Below, piece after piece: positions 35,119 through 43,207 of a DNA stretch of 64,000 bases. Position numbers and translations under genes: made by a program. Every line of letters begins with the position of its first letter. Positions within the stretch are counted from its first letter, which is position 1. A model generated the notes under the pieces. It saw only the letters and a program-made list of their open reading frames with translations, was not told the origin of the DNA and did not search any database. Origin of the DNA: Microbacterium cremeum (lineage in GTDB: Bacteria > Actinomycetota > Actinomycetes > Actinomycetales > Microbacteriaceae); assembly GCF_015277855.1 (NCBI RefSeq), contig NZ_CP063812.1, positions 868,001 to 932,000 on the forward strand. Direction: 5' to 3'.

Positions 35119-36489
35119 TTGCTCGATACCGCGTCCGTCCCCGTCCAGCGCCCCGAAGACCTCGCCCCCGACGCCGCGAAGCCCGCGCACGAGCCGCCCC
35201 GTCCGACCCCGACCGGCGCGATCCGCACGCTCGGCAGCAACCCCGCCACCGCGCCGATCGTCCTGCACCCCGGCGACTCGATCCCGACGCGCAAGCGGGT
35301 CCTGTACATCATCTTGCTGGGCGCCCTCACGGCCCTCGGCCCCTTCACGATCGACCTCTACCTGCCGGCGTTCCCGGTGCTCGAGGCGGAGTTCGACACC
35401 ACCGCCGCCGCGATCCAGCTCACCCTCACCGGCACGATGGTCGGCTTCGCGCTCGGTCAGCTCGTCGTCGGTCCGCTCAGCGACAAGGTCGGACGCCGCG
35501 TGCCGCTCCTGGCGGTCACGGCGCTGCACGTCGTGGCGAGCACCGCCGCCGCGTTCGCCCCCTCGCTCGAGCTGCTGTCGGTCGCCCGCGTGCTGATGGG
35601 GGCGGGTGCGGCCGCCGGTGGCGTGGTCGCCGCCGCGATCGTGCGCGACCTCTTCGGCGGGCGCCGCCTCGTCGTCATGCTGTCGCGTCTCGCGCTGGTC
35701 TCGGGCGTCGCGCCGGTGCTCGCACCGCTCGTCGGCTCGGCGCTGCTGCTGGTGATGCCCTGGCGCGGCGTGTTCGCCGTGCTGGCGGTCTACGGCGCGG
35801 TGATGCTCATCTCGGCGCTGATCTTCATCCCCGAGACCCTTCCGCCGGCGCGCCGCCACGAGCGGGGCGCGACCACCGTGTGGCAGCGCTACCGCAGCGT
35901 GCTGAGCGACCGCGTGTTCATCGGCGTGCTGATCATCGGCGGCATGACCTTCAGCGGCCTGTTCTCGTACCTGTCGAGCTCGTCGTTCCTGTTCCAGCTC
36001 GACTACGCGCTCAGCCCGCAGGAGTACGGGCTGATGTTCGCGGTGAACTCCCTCGGCGTGGTGCTGGGCGTCCAGGCGGCGTCGCGGCTCGCGGCGCGCT
36101 TCGGCCCGCAGTGGGTGCTGGCGTGGTCGACCGCGGTGCTCGTGCTCGCGGCATCCGCCATCATCGTCACCGACCAGCTGGGTCTCGGGCTGTGGGGCAC
36201 CGTGGCGCCGCTGTTCGTGTTCATGACCGCATGCGGCTTCACGTTCCCGTGCGTGCAGGTGCTCGCGCTCGATCGCCACGGCAAGGCCGCCGGCACGGCG
36301 CAGTCGATCATCGGCGCGTCGAACTTCGGCGTCGCGGGGATCATCTCGCCCCTCGTCGGCTGGATCGCGCGGGATGCCGGGATCACCGCGACGACGATGG
36401 CCTCGGTCATGGTCGGATGCGCGGTGATCGGCGTGCTGTCGCTGTGGCTGATCGTGCGTCCGCGCACCGTGGAGCGGCTGACCCCCTGA
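35119..36489 (+). CDS. Bcr/CflA-type multidrug efflux MFS transporter
   Basis: A 456-residue, 12-helix MFS exporter. The hydrophobic core starts at YIILLGALTALGPFTIDLYL, with the family motif PLSDKVGRRVPLL after helix 2. A Pro/Thr-rich hydrophilic N-terminus precedes it. The start is uncertain. TTG 35119 has AGGA four bases upstream and lies after a likely -10 TATCAT (35050-35055), so earlier in-frame starts are less likely. The last codons and the stop lie in a 45-base tandem duplication. Confidence 0.85.
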   Translation: MLDTASVPVQRPEDLAPDAAKPAHEPPRPTPTGAIRTLGSNPATAPIVLHPGDSIPTRKRVLYIILLGALTALGPFTIDLYLPAFPVLEAEFDTTAAAIQLTLTGTMVGFALGQLVVGPLSDKVGRRVPLLAVTALHVVASTAAAFAPSLELLSVARVLMGAGAAAGGVVAAAIVRDLFGGRRLVVMLSRLALVSGVAPVLAPLVGSALLLVMPWRGVFAVLAVYGAVMLISALIFIPETLPPARRHERGATTVWQRYRSVLSDRVFIGVLIIGGMTFSGLFSYLSSSSFLFQLDYALSPQEYGLMFAVNSLGVVLGVQAASRLAARFGPQWVLAWSTAVLVLAASAIIVTDQLGLGLWGTVAPLFVFMTACGFTFPCVQVLALDRHGKAAGTAQSIIGASNFGVAGIISPLVGWIARDAGITATTMASVMVGCAVIGVLSLWLIVRPRTVERLTP

Positions 36490-36570
36490 TCCGGCGTGCG
36501 GTCAGTCCTGCGGCCGGACCGGCTGCCCCCCTGATCCGGCGTGCGGTCAGTCCCGCGGCCGGACCGGCTG
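36481..36570. repeat. 45-bp tandem duplication spanning two convergent gene ends
   Basis: 36481-36525 and 36526-36570 are identical at 43 of 45 positions (differences at 36481/36526 and 36509/36554). The first copy contains the MFS stop codon (36487-36489). The second contains the nitroreductase stop (36547-36549) and its last eight codons. Each copy also carries a ghost of the other gene's end. Confidence 0.9.
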
Positions 36571-37044
36571 CAGGCGGAACAGGCGCACGGTGCGTCCGGA
36601 CTCCCGCTCGTAGTTGCGGTACCCCGGCCACTGGCGCTCGATCGTCGCCCATGTCGCGTCGCGCTCGGCCTCCGGGATCGGGGTGGCGTGCACCGGCATG
36701 CGCCGGCCGCGCACGGTGATGTCGGCATCCGGATTCGCGAGGAGGTTCGTCGTCCAGGCGGGGTGCTTCTCGCCGGCGAAGTTCGTGCCCGCGACGATCG
36801 CCCGGCCGTGCCCGTCCGGCGTGTACATGAGGGGCACGTCGCGGACGATGCCGGACTTCGCGCCGACCGTGTGCAGGACGAGCGAGGGCACGAGGAGGGC
36901 GCTCAGCTGCACGCGTCCGCTCGTGACCCGTGCGAGGAGCCGCTCGATCGGCGGCAGCAGGGCCGGGCCGATCACGCGACGGAACACCCGCGTGCGGGTG
37001 AGCGGGGCGATCACGGCGCGGACGACGTCGACGACTCGGGTCAC
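36547..37044 (-). CDS. Deazaflavin (F420)-dependent nitroreductase-family protein
   Basis: A 165-residue Ddn-type split-barrel protein with LVLHTVGAKSGIVRDVPLMYTPDG (core TVGAKSGIVRDVPLMY), NFAGEKHPAWTTNLLANPDA and a C-terminal WPGYRNYERESGR. Family members use cofactor F420H2 to reduce nitroimidazoles, quinones or similar acceptors. GTG 37044 has GAAGAT six bases upstream. It converges on the MFS gene through the 45-bp duplication and diverges from a PAP2 gene across a long inverted repeat. Confidence 0.87.
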   Translation of the reverse strand: MTRVVDVVRAVIAPLTRTRVFRRVIGPALLPPIERLLARVTSGRVQLSALLVPSLVLHTVGAKSGIVRDVPLMYTPDGHGRAIVAGTNFAGEKHPAWTTNLLANPDADITVRGRRMPVHATPIPEAERDATWATIERQWPGYRNYERESGRTVRLFRLQPVRPRD

Positions 37045-37113
37045 GGCCCCATCTTCACAGATGGGGCGCGGGCCCGCAGCGCACGCGGGGTGAGCGGGCC
37101 CGCGCGCGAGCCG

Positions 37114-37198
37114 TGCGAAAACACCAGTCGGTGACGACGACACGGCGGTGACGGATGCCGGGACACGGCGTGTCGGGTGACGGACTGGTGTTTTCGCA
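37114..37198. repeat. 85-bp element with 16-bp perfect terminal inverted repeats
   Basis: TGCGAAAACACCAGTC (37114-37129) and GACTGGTGTTTTCGCA (37183-37198) are exact inverted copies, 53 bases apart. The interior holds three GGTGACG copies. It lies between divergent genes, upstream of both promoters. The arms are AT-richer than their surroundings. Confidence 0.85.
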
Positions 37199-37234
37199 TC
37201 TCCGGGCGGGTGCGCGGCCCGGCAGAATGGGGCG

Positions 37235-37906
37235 ATGATCGAGCGGCAGCAGCAGAGGCAGCGGCAGCTGCGGGGAACCGTCATCGCGTTCCTCGTCGCC
37301 GGCGGCGTGCTCGTGGCGCTCGCGTGCCTGCTCGGCTGGTGGCTCTTCGCGCGCCGCGACCAGCCGTTCGCCGTGGACGTGTGGTGGAACGCCCTGGTCA
37401 CGACGTGGTGGAACCCGGTGCTGCTGGGGTTCTCGCGCGTCATGAACTGGGTCGGCGGCGGATGGGTCGGCGTGCTGGCGGTGCCGATCGGCAGCGCCGT
37501 GGGGCTGATCCTGCTGCGGCGGCCGTGGGCGGCGGCGTACTTCCTGGCCGCCGAGGCGGTGTCGGCGGCGGGTGTGCAGGTGCTCAAGCACCTGTTCGGG
37601 CGTGTGCGGCCCGAAGACATCCTGGTCGTGTCGGACTACGGCTCGTACCCGTCGGGCCACGTCGCGAATGCGGCGACGATCGCGGCTGCGGCGGTGGTGG
37701 TCTTCCCGCGCGTGTGGGTGGCCGTCGCGGGAGCTGTGTGGGTGCTGCTGATGGCCTTCAGCCGGACGTATCTGCACGCGCACTGGCTGAGCGACACGCT
37801 CGGCGGCGCGCTGCTCGGCGTCGGTGCGGCGCTGCTGGTCGCCGCCGTTTTCGCCGTGCCGATGGCACGGGAGAGAACGGATGCCGGTCTCGGGGCGCGT
37901 GGCTAG
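37235..37906 (+). CDS. PAP2-family membrane phosphatase
   Basis: A 223-residue integral membrane protein with about six helices and all three phosphatidic-acid-phosphatase motifs in order: KHLFGRVRP, YPSGH and SRTYLHAHWLSD. It would dephosphorylate a lipid phosphate such as undecaprenyl diphosphate or phosphatidate at the outer face of the membrane. ATG 37235 has CAGAAT six bases upstream. Its TAG stop is part of the -10 element of the next gene. Confidence 0.92.
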   Translation: MIERQQQRQRQLRGTVIAFLVAGGVLVALACLLGWWLFARRDQPFAVDVWWNALVTTWWNPVLLGFSRVMNWVGGGWVGVLAVPIGSAVGLILLRRPWAAAYFLAAEAVSAAGVQVLKHLFGRVRPEDILVVSDYGSYPSGHVANAATIAAAAVVVFPRVWVAVAGAVWVLLMAFSRTYLHAHWLSDTLGGALLGVGAALLVAAVFAVPMARERTDAGLGARG

Positions 37907-37909
37907 GCT
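37904..37909 (+). promoter_or_regulatory. -10 element of a leaderless promoter (HerA-like gene)
   Basis: TAGGCT, six bases, then ATG 37916. The first three bases are the stop codon of the PAP2 gene. Confidence 0.55.
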
Positions 37910-37915
37910 GAGCGC

Positions 37916-40075
37916 ATGATCCCCACGCCCCCTCCCGCCGCCGACGGTTCGTCGCCCGGAGCCTCCGGGGGCGCGGGCTCGGCCCCCGCTGCGCCCGATC
38001 CCGACGTCGCGGCTGCCGAGGCCGACCTCGCGCGCCTGCGCGCCGAAGCCGAGGCGGCCGAGGCACAGCTGAAAGCCGCCCAGGCGAAGGCCGCGCTCGC
38101 CGCAGCCGAGGCCGAGGCCGCGAAGGCCCGAGCCGCGGCCGTCCCCGCCGGAGCCGAGGCCGCCGCGGCCGTCCCCGCCGGAGCCGAGGCCGCCCCCGCC
38201 GGAGCCGCCCCGGCCCCTTCACCAGATCAGGAGATCTCGCCGACGCAGGACGATTCCGCCACGAAACCTCCTGCGTCCGCCATATCTCCTGATCTCGCGA
38301 GCACGGCGGCGACGACGGATGCCGAAACCGCCGAGCGCGCGGACGCCGCGGCCGCGCCGGAACCGGAATCCGCCGAAGCGGCCGCCGCTGAACCGGAACC
38401 GGAACCGGAGTCCGCACCCGACGAGCCGGCCGAGACCGGCCCGCTCACCGCGGCGGAGATCCAGAAGATCATCTCGGGGTACGGCTTCGACGGCGACACC
38501 CCCGCCCTCGAGTTGGGCGCCCTCGTCAACGGCGACCCCGTACCGGCGGCGCAGATCCGGATCCCCCTCGGCATGATGAACCGGCACGGACTGGTCGCCG
38601 GGGCCACCGGCACCGGCAAGACCCGCACGCTGCAGGGGCTCGCCGAGCAGCTCGCGGCGAACGGCGTGCCGGTGTTCGCGGCCGACATCAAGGGCGATCT
38701 GTCGGGCGTCGCGACCCCGGGCGAGCCCAGCGAGAAGCTGCTGGCCCGCACGAAGGGCATCGGTCAGGACTGGCGGCCCGAGGCGTCGGTGACCGAGTAC
38801 TTCGCGCTGGGCGGCATCGGCAAGGGCGTGCCGGTGCGGGCGACGGTGTCGGGCTTCGGCCCGCTGCTGCTGAGCAAGGTGCTCGGCTTGAACGACACGC
38901 AGGAGTCGAGCCTCGGGCTGGTGTTCCACTACGCCGACAAGAACGGCCTGGCGCTGGTCGACCTGTCGGATCTGCGGGCCGTGCTCACGTTCCTCACCGG
39001 CGACGAGGGCAAGGCCGAGCTCAAGGAGCTCGGCGGGCTGTCGGCGGCGACGGCAGGGGTCATCCTGCGCGAGCTCATCACGTTCGCCGACCAGGGCGCC
39101 GACGTGTTCTTCGGCGAGCCCGAGTTCGACGTCACCGACTTCCTCCGCACGGCGTCCGACGGTCGCGGCGTCATCAGCCTGCTCGAGGTGCCCGGGGTGA
39201 TCGACAAGCCGGCGCTGTTCTCGACGTTCCTGATGTACCTGCTCGCCGAGCTGTTCGAGATCCTCCCCGAGGTGGGCGACCCCGACAAGCCGAAGCTCGT
39301 GTTCTTCTTCGACGAGGCGCACCTGCTGTTCAAGGACGCCTCGAAGGACTTCCTCGCCGCGATCGTGCAGACGGTGCGGCTCATCCGGTCGAAGGGCGTC
39401 GGTGTCTTCTTCGTGACGCAGACCCCGAAGGACGTGCCGTCCGACGTGCTGGCACAGCTGGGCTCGCGCGTGCAGCATGCGCTGCGCGCGTTCACTCCCG
39501 ACGACGCGAAAGCGCTGCGGGCGACCGTGGGCACGTACCCGACCTCGGGCTACGACCTCGAGCGCGTGCTGCAGGAGCTCGGCACGGGCGAGGCGATCGT
39601 GACCGTGATGAGCGAGAAGGGTGCGCCGACGCCCGTCGCGTGGACGCGGCTGCGCGCACCGCTGGGGCTCATGTCGCCCACGCCGGATCCGGCCATCGAG
39701 GCCGCCGTGAAGGCCTCGCCGCTGCTGGCGAAGTACGGCACGGCCATCGACCGCGAGTCGGCGCGCGAGATCCTGGCGGCGAAGATGAAGGCGGCCGACG
39801 AGGCCGCCGCCGCCGAGGAGGCCGCCCTCGAGAGGGCCCGGATCGACGCGGAGCTGGCCAAGCAGCAGGCCGCGATCGACAAGGCCCAGGCCGCGGCCGA
39901 CAAGAAGGCTCAGCAGGAGTACGAGCGGCTGCTGAAGAAGACCGCGGGCACGACCCGCACGTCGCGCTCCCGGTCGGCGCCGGCGTCGCCGATCGAGCAG
40001 ATTCTGAACTCGAAGTCGACCGAGGCGATACTGGGCGGAGTGATCCGCGGGATCTTCGGCACCGGCAGGCGCTGA
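37916..40075 (+). CDS. HerA-like (DUF853) ATPase
   Basis: A 719-residue cytoplasmic protein. The first 170 or so residues are a low-complexity Ala/Glu/Pro region with a coiled-coil-like start (ADLARLRAEAEAAEAQLKAA). The DUF853 HerA-type ATPase core then has Walker A GATGTGKT near residue 229 and Walker B KLVFFFDEAHLLF near 461. A basic coiled coil (RIDAELAKQQAAIDKAQ) ends the protein. The family is called helicase-like, but its role is undefined. The linker contains a 30-base tandem repeat and a 72-base palindromic element. ATG 37916 is probably leaderless. Confidence 0.88.
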   Translation: MIPTPPPAADGSSPGASGGAGSAPAAPDPDVAAAEADLARLRAEAEAAEAQLKAAQAKAALAAAEAEAAKARAAAVPAGAEAAAAVPAGAEAAPAGAAPAPSPDQEISPTQDDSATKPPASAISPDLASTAATTDAETAERADAAAAPEPESAEAAAAEPEPEPESAPDEPAETGPLTAAEIQKIISGYGFDGDTPALELGALVNGDPVPAAQIRIPLGMMNRHGLVAGATGTGKTRTLQGLAEQLAANGVPVFAADIKGDLSGVATPGEPSEKLLARTKGIGQDWRPEASVTEYFALGGIGKGVPVRATVSGFGPLLLSKVLGLNDTQESSLGLVFHYADKNGLALVDLSDLRAVLTFLTGDEGKAELKELGGLSAATAGVILRELITFADQGADVFFGEPEFDVTDFLRTASDGRGVISLLEVPGVIDKPALFSTFLMYLLAELFEILPEVGDPDKPKLVFFFDEAHLLFKDASKDFLAAIVQTVRLIRSKGVGVFFVTQTPKDVPSDVLAQLGSRVQHALRAFTPDDAKALRATVGTYPTSGYDLERVLQELGTGEAIVTVMSEKGAPTPVAWTRLRAPLGLMSPTPDPAIEAAVKASPLLAKYGTAIDRESAREILAAKMKAADEAAAAEEAALERARIDAELAKQQAAIDKAQAAADKKAQQEYERLLKKTAGTTRTSRSRSAPASPIEQILNSKSTEAILGGVIRGIFGTGRR
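38132..38191 (+). repeat. 30-bp tandem repeat in the HerA-like gene
   Basis: The 29 bases at 38132-38160 recur at 38162-38190, giving two in-frame copies of AAAVPAGAEA in the linker of the protein. Confidence 0.85.
38224..38295. repeat. 72-bp palindromic element inserted in frame in the HerA-like gene
   Basis: AGATCAGGAGAT (38224-38235) and ATCTCCTGATCT (38284-38295) are perfect outer arms. GACGCAGGA and TCCTGCGTC are inner arms, around an 18-base loop. Its length is exactly 24 codons. It encodes part of the Ser/Pro-rich linker and breaks the Ala/Glu/Pro composition on both sides. Confidence 0.8.
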
Positions 40076-40118
40076 ACTCCCGGCCCGAGCGGATCGGTCC
40101 TCTCCGGAAGGTTCCGCC

Positions 40119-40760
40119 GTGCGCAAGCCCGTCGTCGTCGTGGCGCTGACGCTCGCCGTCGCGACGGCGGGCGCGGCGGTCGCGCTCGCGGTGGCCGCCT
40201 CGAGCGGGGGAGTCCCGGATGCCGCGCCCACCGCGCCCGCATCGTCCGTGGTGCCGTCGGCGTCGGCAGCCGTGACGGCCGACGACTACTGCTACGTCGA
40301 GGCGATGATCTACTACCGCGTCGAGGAGTCCGAGCTCGCCCGGACCCTGCTGCGCAAGGAGGGGACCGCGCCGGCCGCCCGCGCGCTGGCGGACGCCGTC
40401 GCCGAGCGTGCCGTCGCCGAGCTCGACGACCTGCGTGAGTGGTACGTGTCGTGGGCCGACGCGCGTCCGGCGACGCCGCCCGCCGACGGCCTGTGCGGCG
40501 GGCACGGCGCCGACCATGCGCAGATGCCGGGCATGCCGTCGTGGAGCCGGCAGCTCGCGCTCGCCGACGCCGCACCGCCCGCCGCCGAGCGCGAGTTCAC
40601 CGGGATCCTGCGGGACCAGACCGCCGGGATGGTCGCGCTCGTCACCCTCGTGCTCGACGGCGCCCCGCACCCGGCGGTGGCGGAATCGGCACGCCGCGTG
40701 CTGGCGCACGCCGAGGCCGATCTGGCCGCGCTCGACGAGCTCGCTGCGTCATCGCCCTGA
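40119..40760 (+). CDS. Secreted DUF305-like protein lacking the metal-site histidines
   Basis: A 213-residue protein with an N-terminal signal/anchor helix (VVVVALTLAVATAGAAVALAVA) and a domain that aligns in layout with DUF305. DDYCYVEAMIYYRVEESELARTLL corresponds to CYIEGMIPHHEQALELSRLVL of the paralogue at 45979, but the His pair is Tyr-Tyr. The second His pair is replaced by QTAGMVALV. It therefore probably lacks the metal site. GTG 40119 follows GGAAGG by seven bases. It converges on the IclR gene. Confidence 0.78.
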   Translation: MRKPVVVVALTLAVATAGAAVALAVAASSGGVPDAAPTAPASSVVPSASAAVTADDYCYVEAMIYYRVEESELARTLLRKEGTAPAARALADAVAERAVAELDDLREWYVSWADARPATPPADGLCGGHGADHAQMPGMPSWSRQLALADAAPPAAEREFTGILRDQTAGMVALVTLVLDGAPHPAVAESARRVLAHAEADLAALDELAASSP

Positions 40761-40772
40761 GCCGGGGGTACG

Positions 40773-41519
40773 TCACCACTGGCTGAGGCTCGCGGCCGGC
40801 GCGAGCGCGCGCGCCGCGTCACGGAGCGCGCCGACGTACCGCGCCGCGAGCGAGAGGCGCGACGTGCTGGTCGCGAGGCAGACGGCCCCGACAGGGCGGG
40901 AGCGCTCGTCGCGGATGGGCACCGCGAGGCAGCCCCGGTCGGGCGCGAGCATCGCCGCCTGCTCCGCATAGCCGCGCACCGAGTACGCCTCCTCGATCGC
41001 CTGCCGCTGGTCGGGCGACGGAGCGACCCGCCAGCGCGGCGCGCGGGGGATGGTGCGCTCGGGATGATCGACGAGCCACAGGTGGCCGGTCGCGGACCGC
41101 GTCGGGTCCGACAGCAGCGACTCGAGATCCGACAGCGGCAGGCCCGGATCCTCGTCGAGCAGCACGAGTCCGTCGCGGTGGAACCCGAACAGGTGCACCG
41201 CCTCGCCCGTCTCGCGTCGGAGCCGGTCGACGACGTCGGCGTGGTCGGGCCGGGTGCGGGCGCCCACGACCGCCGCGAGCTCGAGCACGCGCGTGCCGAG
41301 CATGAAGCCCGAGAAGTCCGCCCGGCGCACGAGGTACTCGTCGCGCACGAGCGAGTTGACGACGCGGTACACCGTGGCCCGGGGCGCACCCACCGCGCGG
41401 GCGATGTCGGCGGCCGTCGCGCCGTGGTGCTCGCGCGCCACCTGCTCGAGGATCTCGAGGGCCAGCCCCAGCCCGCTCTCGGGCAGGCGCGGTTCGCGCG
41501 CGAGGCCGGCGGCGCTCAC
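40773..41519 (-). CDS. IclR-family transcriptional regulator
   Basis: A 248-residue IclR regulator. The HTH is ADIARAVGAPRATVYRVVNSLV near residues 35-58, and a GAF-like effector domain ends around VPIRDERSRPVGAVCLAT. GTG 41519 overlaps the stop of the upstream permease gene by four bases (GTGA). The pair is therefore one operon, and the regulator probably senses the transported amino acid or a catabolite. Confidence 0.87.
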   Translation of the reverse strand: MSAAGLAREPRLPESGLGLALEILEQVAREHHGATAADIARAVGAPRATVYRVVNSLVRDEYLVRRADFSGFMLGTRVLELAAVVGARTRPDHADVVDRLRRETGEAVHLFGFHRDGLVLLDEDPGLPLSDLESLLSDPTRSATGHLWLVDHPERTIPRAPRWRVAPSPDQRQAIEEAYSVRGYAEQAAMLAPDRGCLAVPIRDERSRPVGAVCLATSTSRLSLAARYVGALRDAARALAPAASLSQW

Positions 41520-42955
41520 TGCCGTGTCGCCCCGTCGATGCAGTCGCCGTCGACCGGCCAGTCGTGCACCCCGACCCGATCGCCGACGTGCGGATGCCGC
41601 GCCACCCGCACGGCCCCGGCCATGGCGATCGCGCACAGGCCGGCGAGGGCGCAGAGCAGACCCACGGGGTTGTCACGCATCGTCGCGACGAGATAGAAGC
41701 CCAGCACTCCCACGAGGCCGAGCAAGGGCACGGCGGCCAGCACGACGGCGCGCGCGGTCAGCTCGCCGATGCGGGCGAGGAAGACCGGCGCCGCGGCGCA
41801 CACCAGGGCGTACGCGACGAGGAAGCCGACGATCGAGGCGGGGGAGGTGACGATCCGCAGGTCCTGCCGGCTGCCGCCCAGCGCGAGCACCAGGAGCGGC
41901 ACCGCGGTGACGGCGGCCGCGAGCAGCACGCCGCCCACCGCCGGCACGCCGCGCCGTGACACCCGCCCGAGCGCGGGCGGGAGGAGGCCCTCGCGGCTCA
42001 TGGCGAACGCGAGCCGCGTCGCCGCGTTCGTCATCGCGAGCGCGCACGCGAGGAACGAGATCGCCACGATCCCGTCGATGAGGGGTGCGAGACCGGTGAC
42101 GGCCGCCAGGGACGGCGCCCCGGGCTGCTCGGCGACGATCGACAGCTGCGCGGCGGTGCCGACGAGCAGCACGAGGCTGGTGGCGCCGACGCTCACGAGG
42201 ATCGCCCGCGGCACCGCGGCATAGGGGCGGCGGGTCTCGGGCCCGAGCGCCGTGCCGCTCTCGAACCCGACGAACCCGATGAGGGCGAATGCCACGCCCG
42301 TCACGATCGCGTCGAGCGAGAAGTCGGCCGAGTCCGGCACGAGAAGGCCCAGGTCCCACCTCGTGAGGCTGAGGGCGGCGATCGACAGCCCGATGACCGT
42401 CAGCACCGCGACGGATTCCAGCACGAGCAGGATGCGCGTCGAGATGCGCAGACCCCGCGCCACGAGGGCGGCGATCACGCAGCCGAAGCCGCCGACGAGG
42501 GCGCACACCAGCCAGGGCGGCGGCTCCGGTGAACCGGTGACGAGCTGGGCCACGCGTGACGAGCCCGAAAGGAGCGTGTTCATCGCGACGGCCAGGTATC
42601 CCGCGCCGAGCGCCGTGCCGGCGACGAGGCCGGCGTGCGTGCCGAGACCGCGCGCGACGAATGTGTACAGCGACCCCGTGCTGGCGATCCGCCGCGCGAA
42701 CATCCCGATGACGAGGGCGACGCCGATGACGAGGGCGATCGTGATCGCGATGTCGATGAACCCGAACGACCCGCTGCGGGCGTACGCGGCCGCCGGGTGC
42801 ACCAGCAGGACGCCCGCAGGCGCCGTCGCGGCCACCGACTGCGCGACGACGTCGACGGTGTGCGCGTGCCGGCGCCGCAGGCCCGCGAACGGCGAGCTCG
42901 CGCCGAGATCGACCCGCGGGCGGGCCCGGCTGATCGCGTCCGCGAGTGCGCTCAC
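41516..42955 (-). CDS. APC-family amino acid permease
   Basis: A 479-residue APC permease with 12 predicted helices, an N-terminal basic hydrophilic tail, and a FGFIDIAITIALVIGVALVIG helix early on. The conserved GFVGFESGTALGPETRRPYAAVPRAI loop (core GFVGFESGTALGPE) between TM6 and TM7 is diagnostic. The substrate is unknown. A GGGAGGA site precedes GTG 42955. It is co-translated with an IclR regulator. Confidence 0.9.
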   Translation of the reverse strand: MSALADAISRARPRVDLGASSPFAGLRRRHAHTVDVVAQSVAATAPAGVLLVHPAAAYARSGSFGFIDIAITIALVIGVALVIGMFARRIASTGSLYTFVARGLGTHAGLVAGTALGAGYLAVAMNTLLSGSSRVAQLVTGSPEPPPWLVCALVGGFGCVIAALVARGLRISTRILLVLESVAVLTVIGLSIAALSLTRWDLGLLVPDSADFSLDAIVTGVAFALIGFVGFESGTALGPETRRPYAAVPRAILVSVGATSLVLLVGTAAQLSIVAEQPGAPSLAAVTGLAPLIDGIVAISFLACALAMTNAATRLAFAMSREGLLPPALGRVSRRGVPAVGGVLLAAAVTAVPLLVLALGGSRQDLRIVTSPASIVGFLVAYALVCAAAPVFLARIGELTARAVVLAAVPLLGLVGVLGFYLVATMRDNPVGLLCALAGLCAIAMAGAVRVARHPHVGDRVGVHDWPVDGDCIDGATRQ

Positions 42956-43207
42956 CCGTCCTCCCTCGCCGCACGTGTCTGGGTGGCTGTGACGCTAGCC
43001 GCGCTGCGTTGCACGCAACCGCAGACCGTGTTTCGCGCGCGTGACAGCGCGTGAGACGGGCGAGCCGGATGCCGGCTCCGGTGTCTCATCGGGTTTTCGC
43101 GGGGCGTTCGAGTGAGCACACGGCGAGGAAACGGCGAACGCGAAGAATCGGCGCGACGCGAGTCGTCGGCCGCGTCTTCCGACATCGACGCCATCGAAAG
43201 GAACCCT

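Noticed and set aside
38132-38191. 30-bp tandem repeat as a mobile element
   Set aside because: It codes for a simple Ala/Pro/Gly-rich linker in frame and is better explained by slippage.
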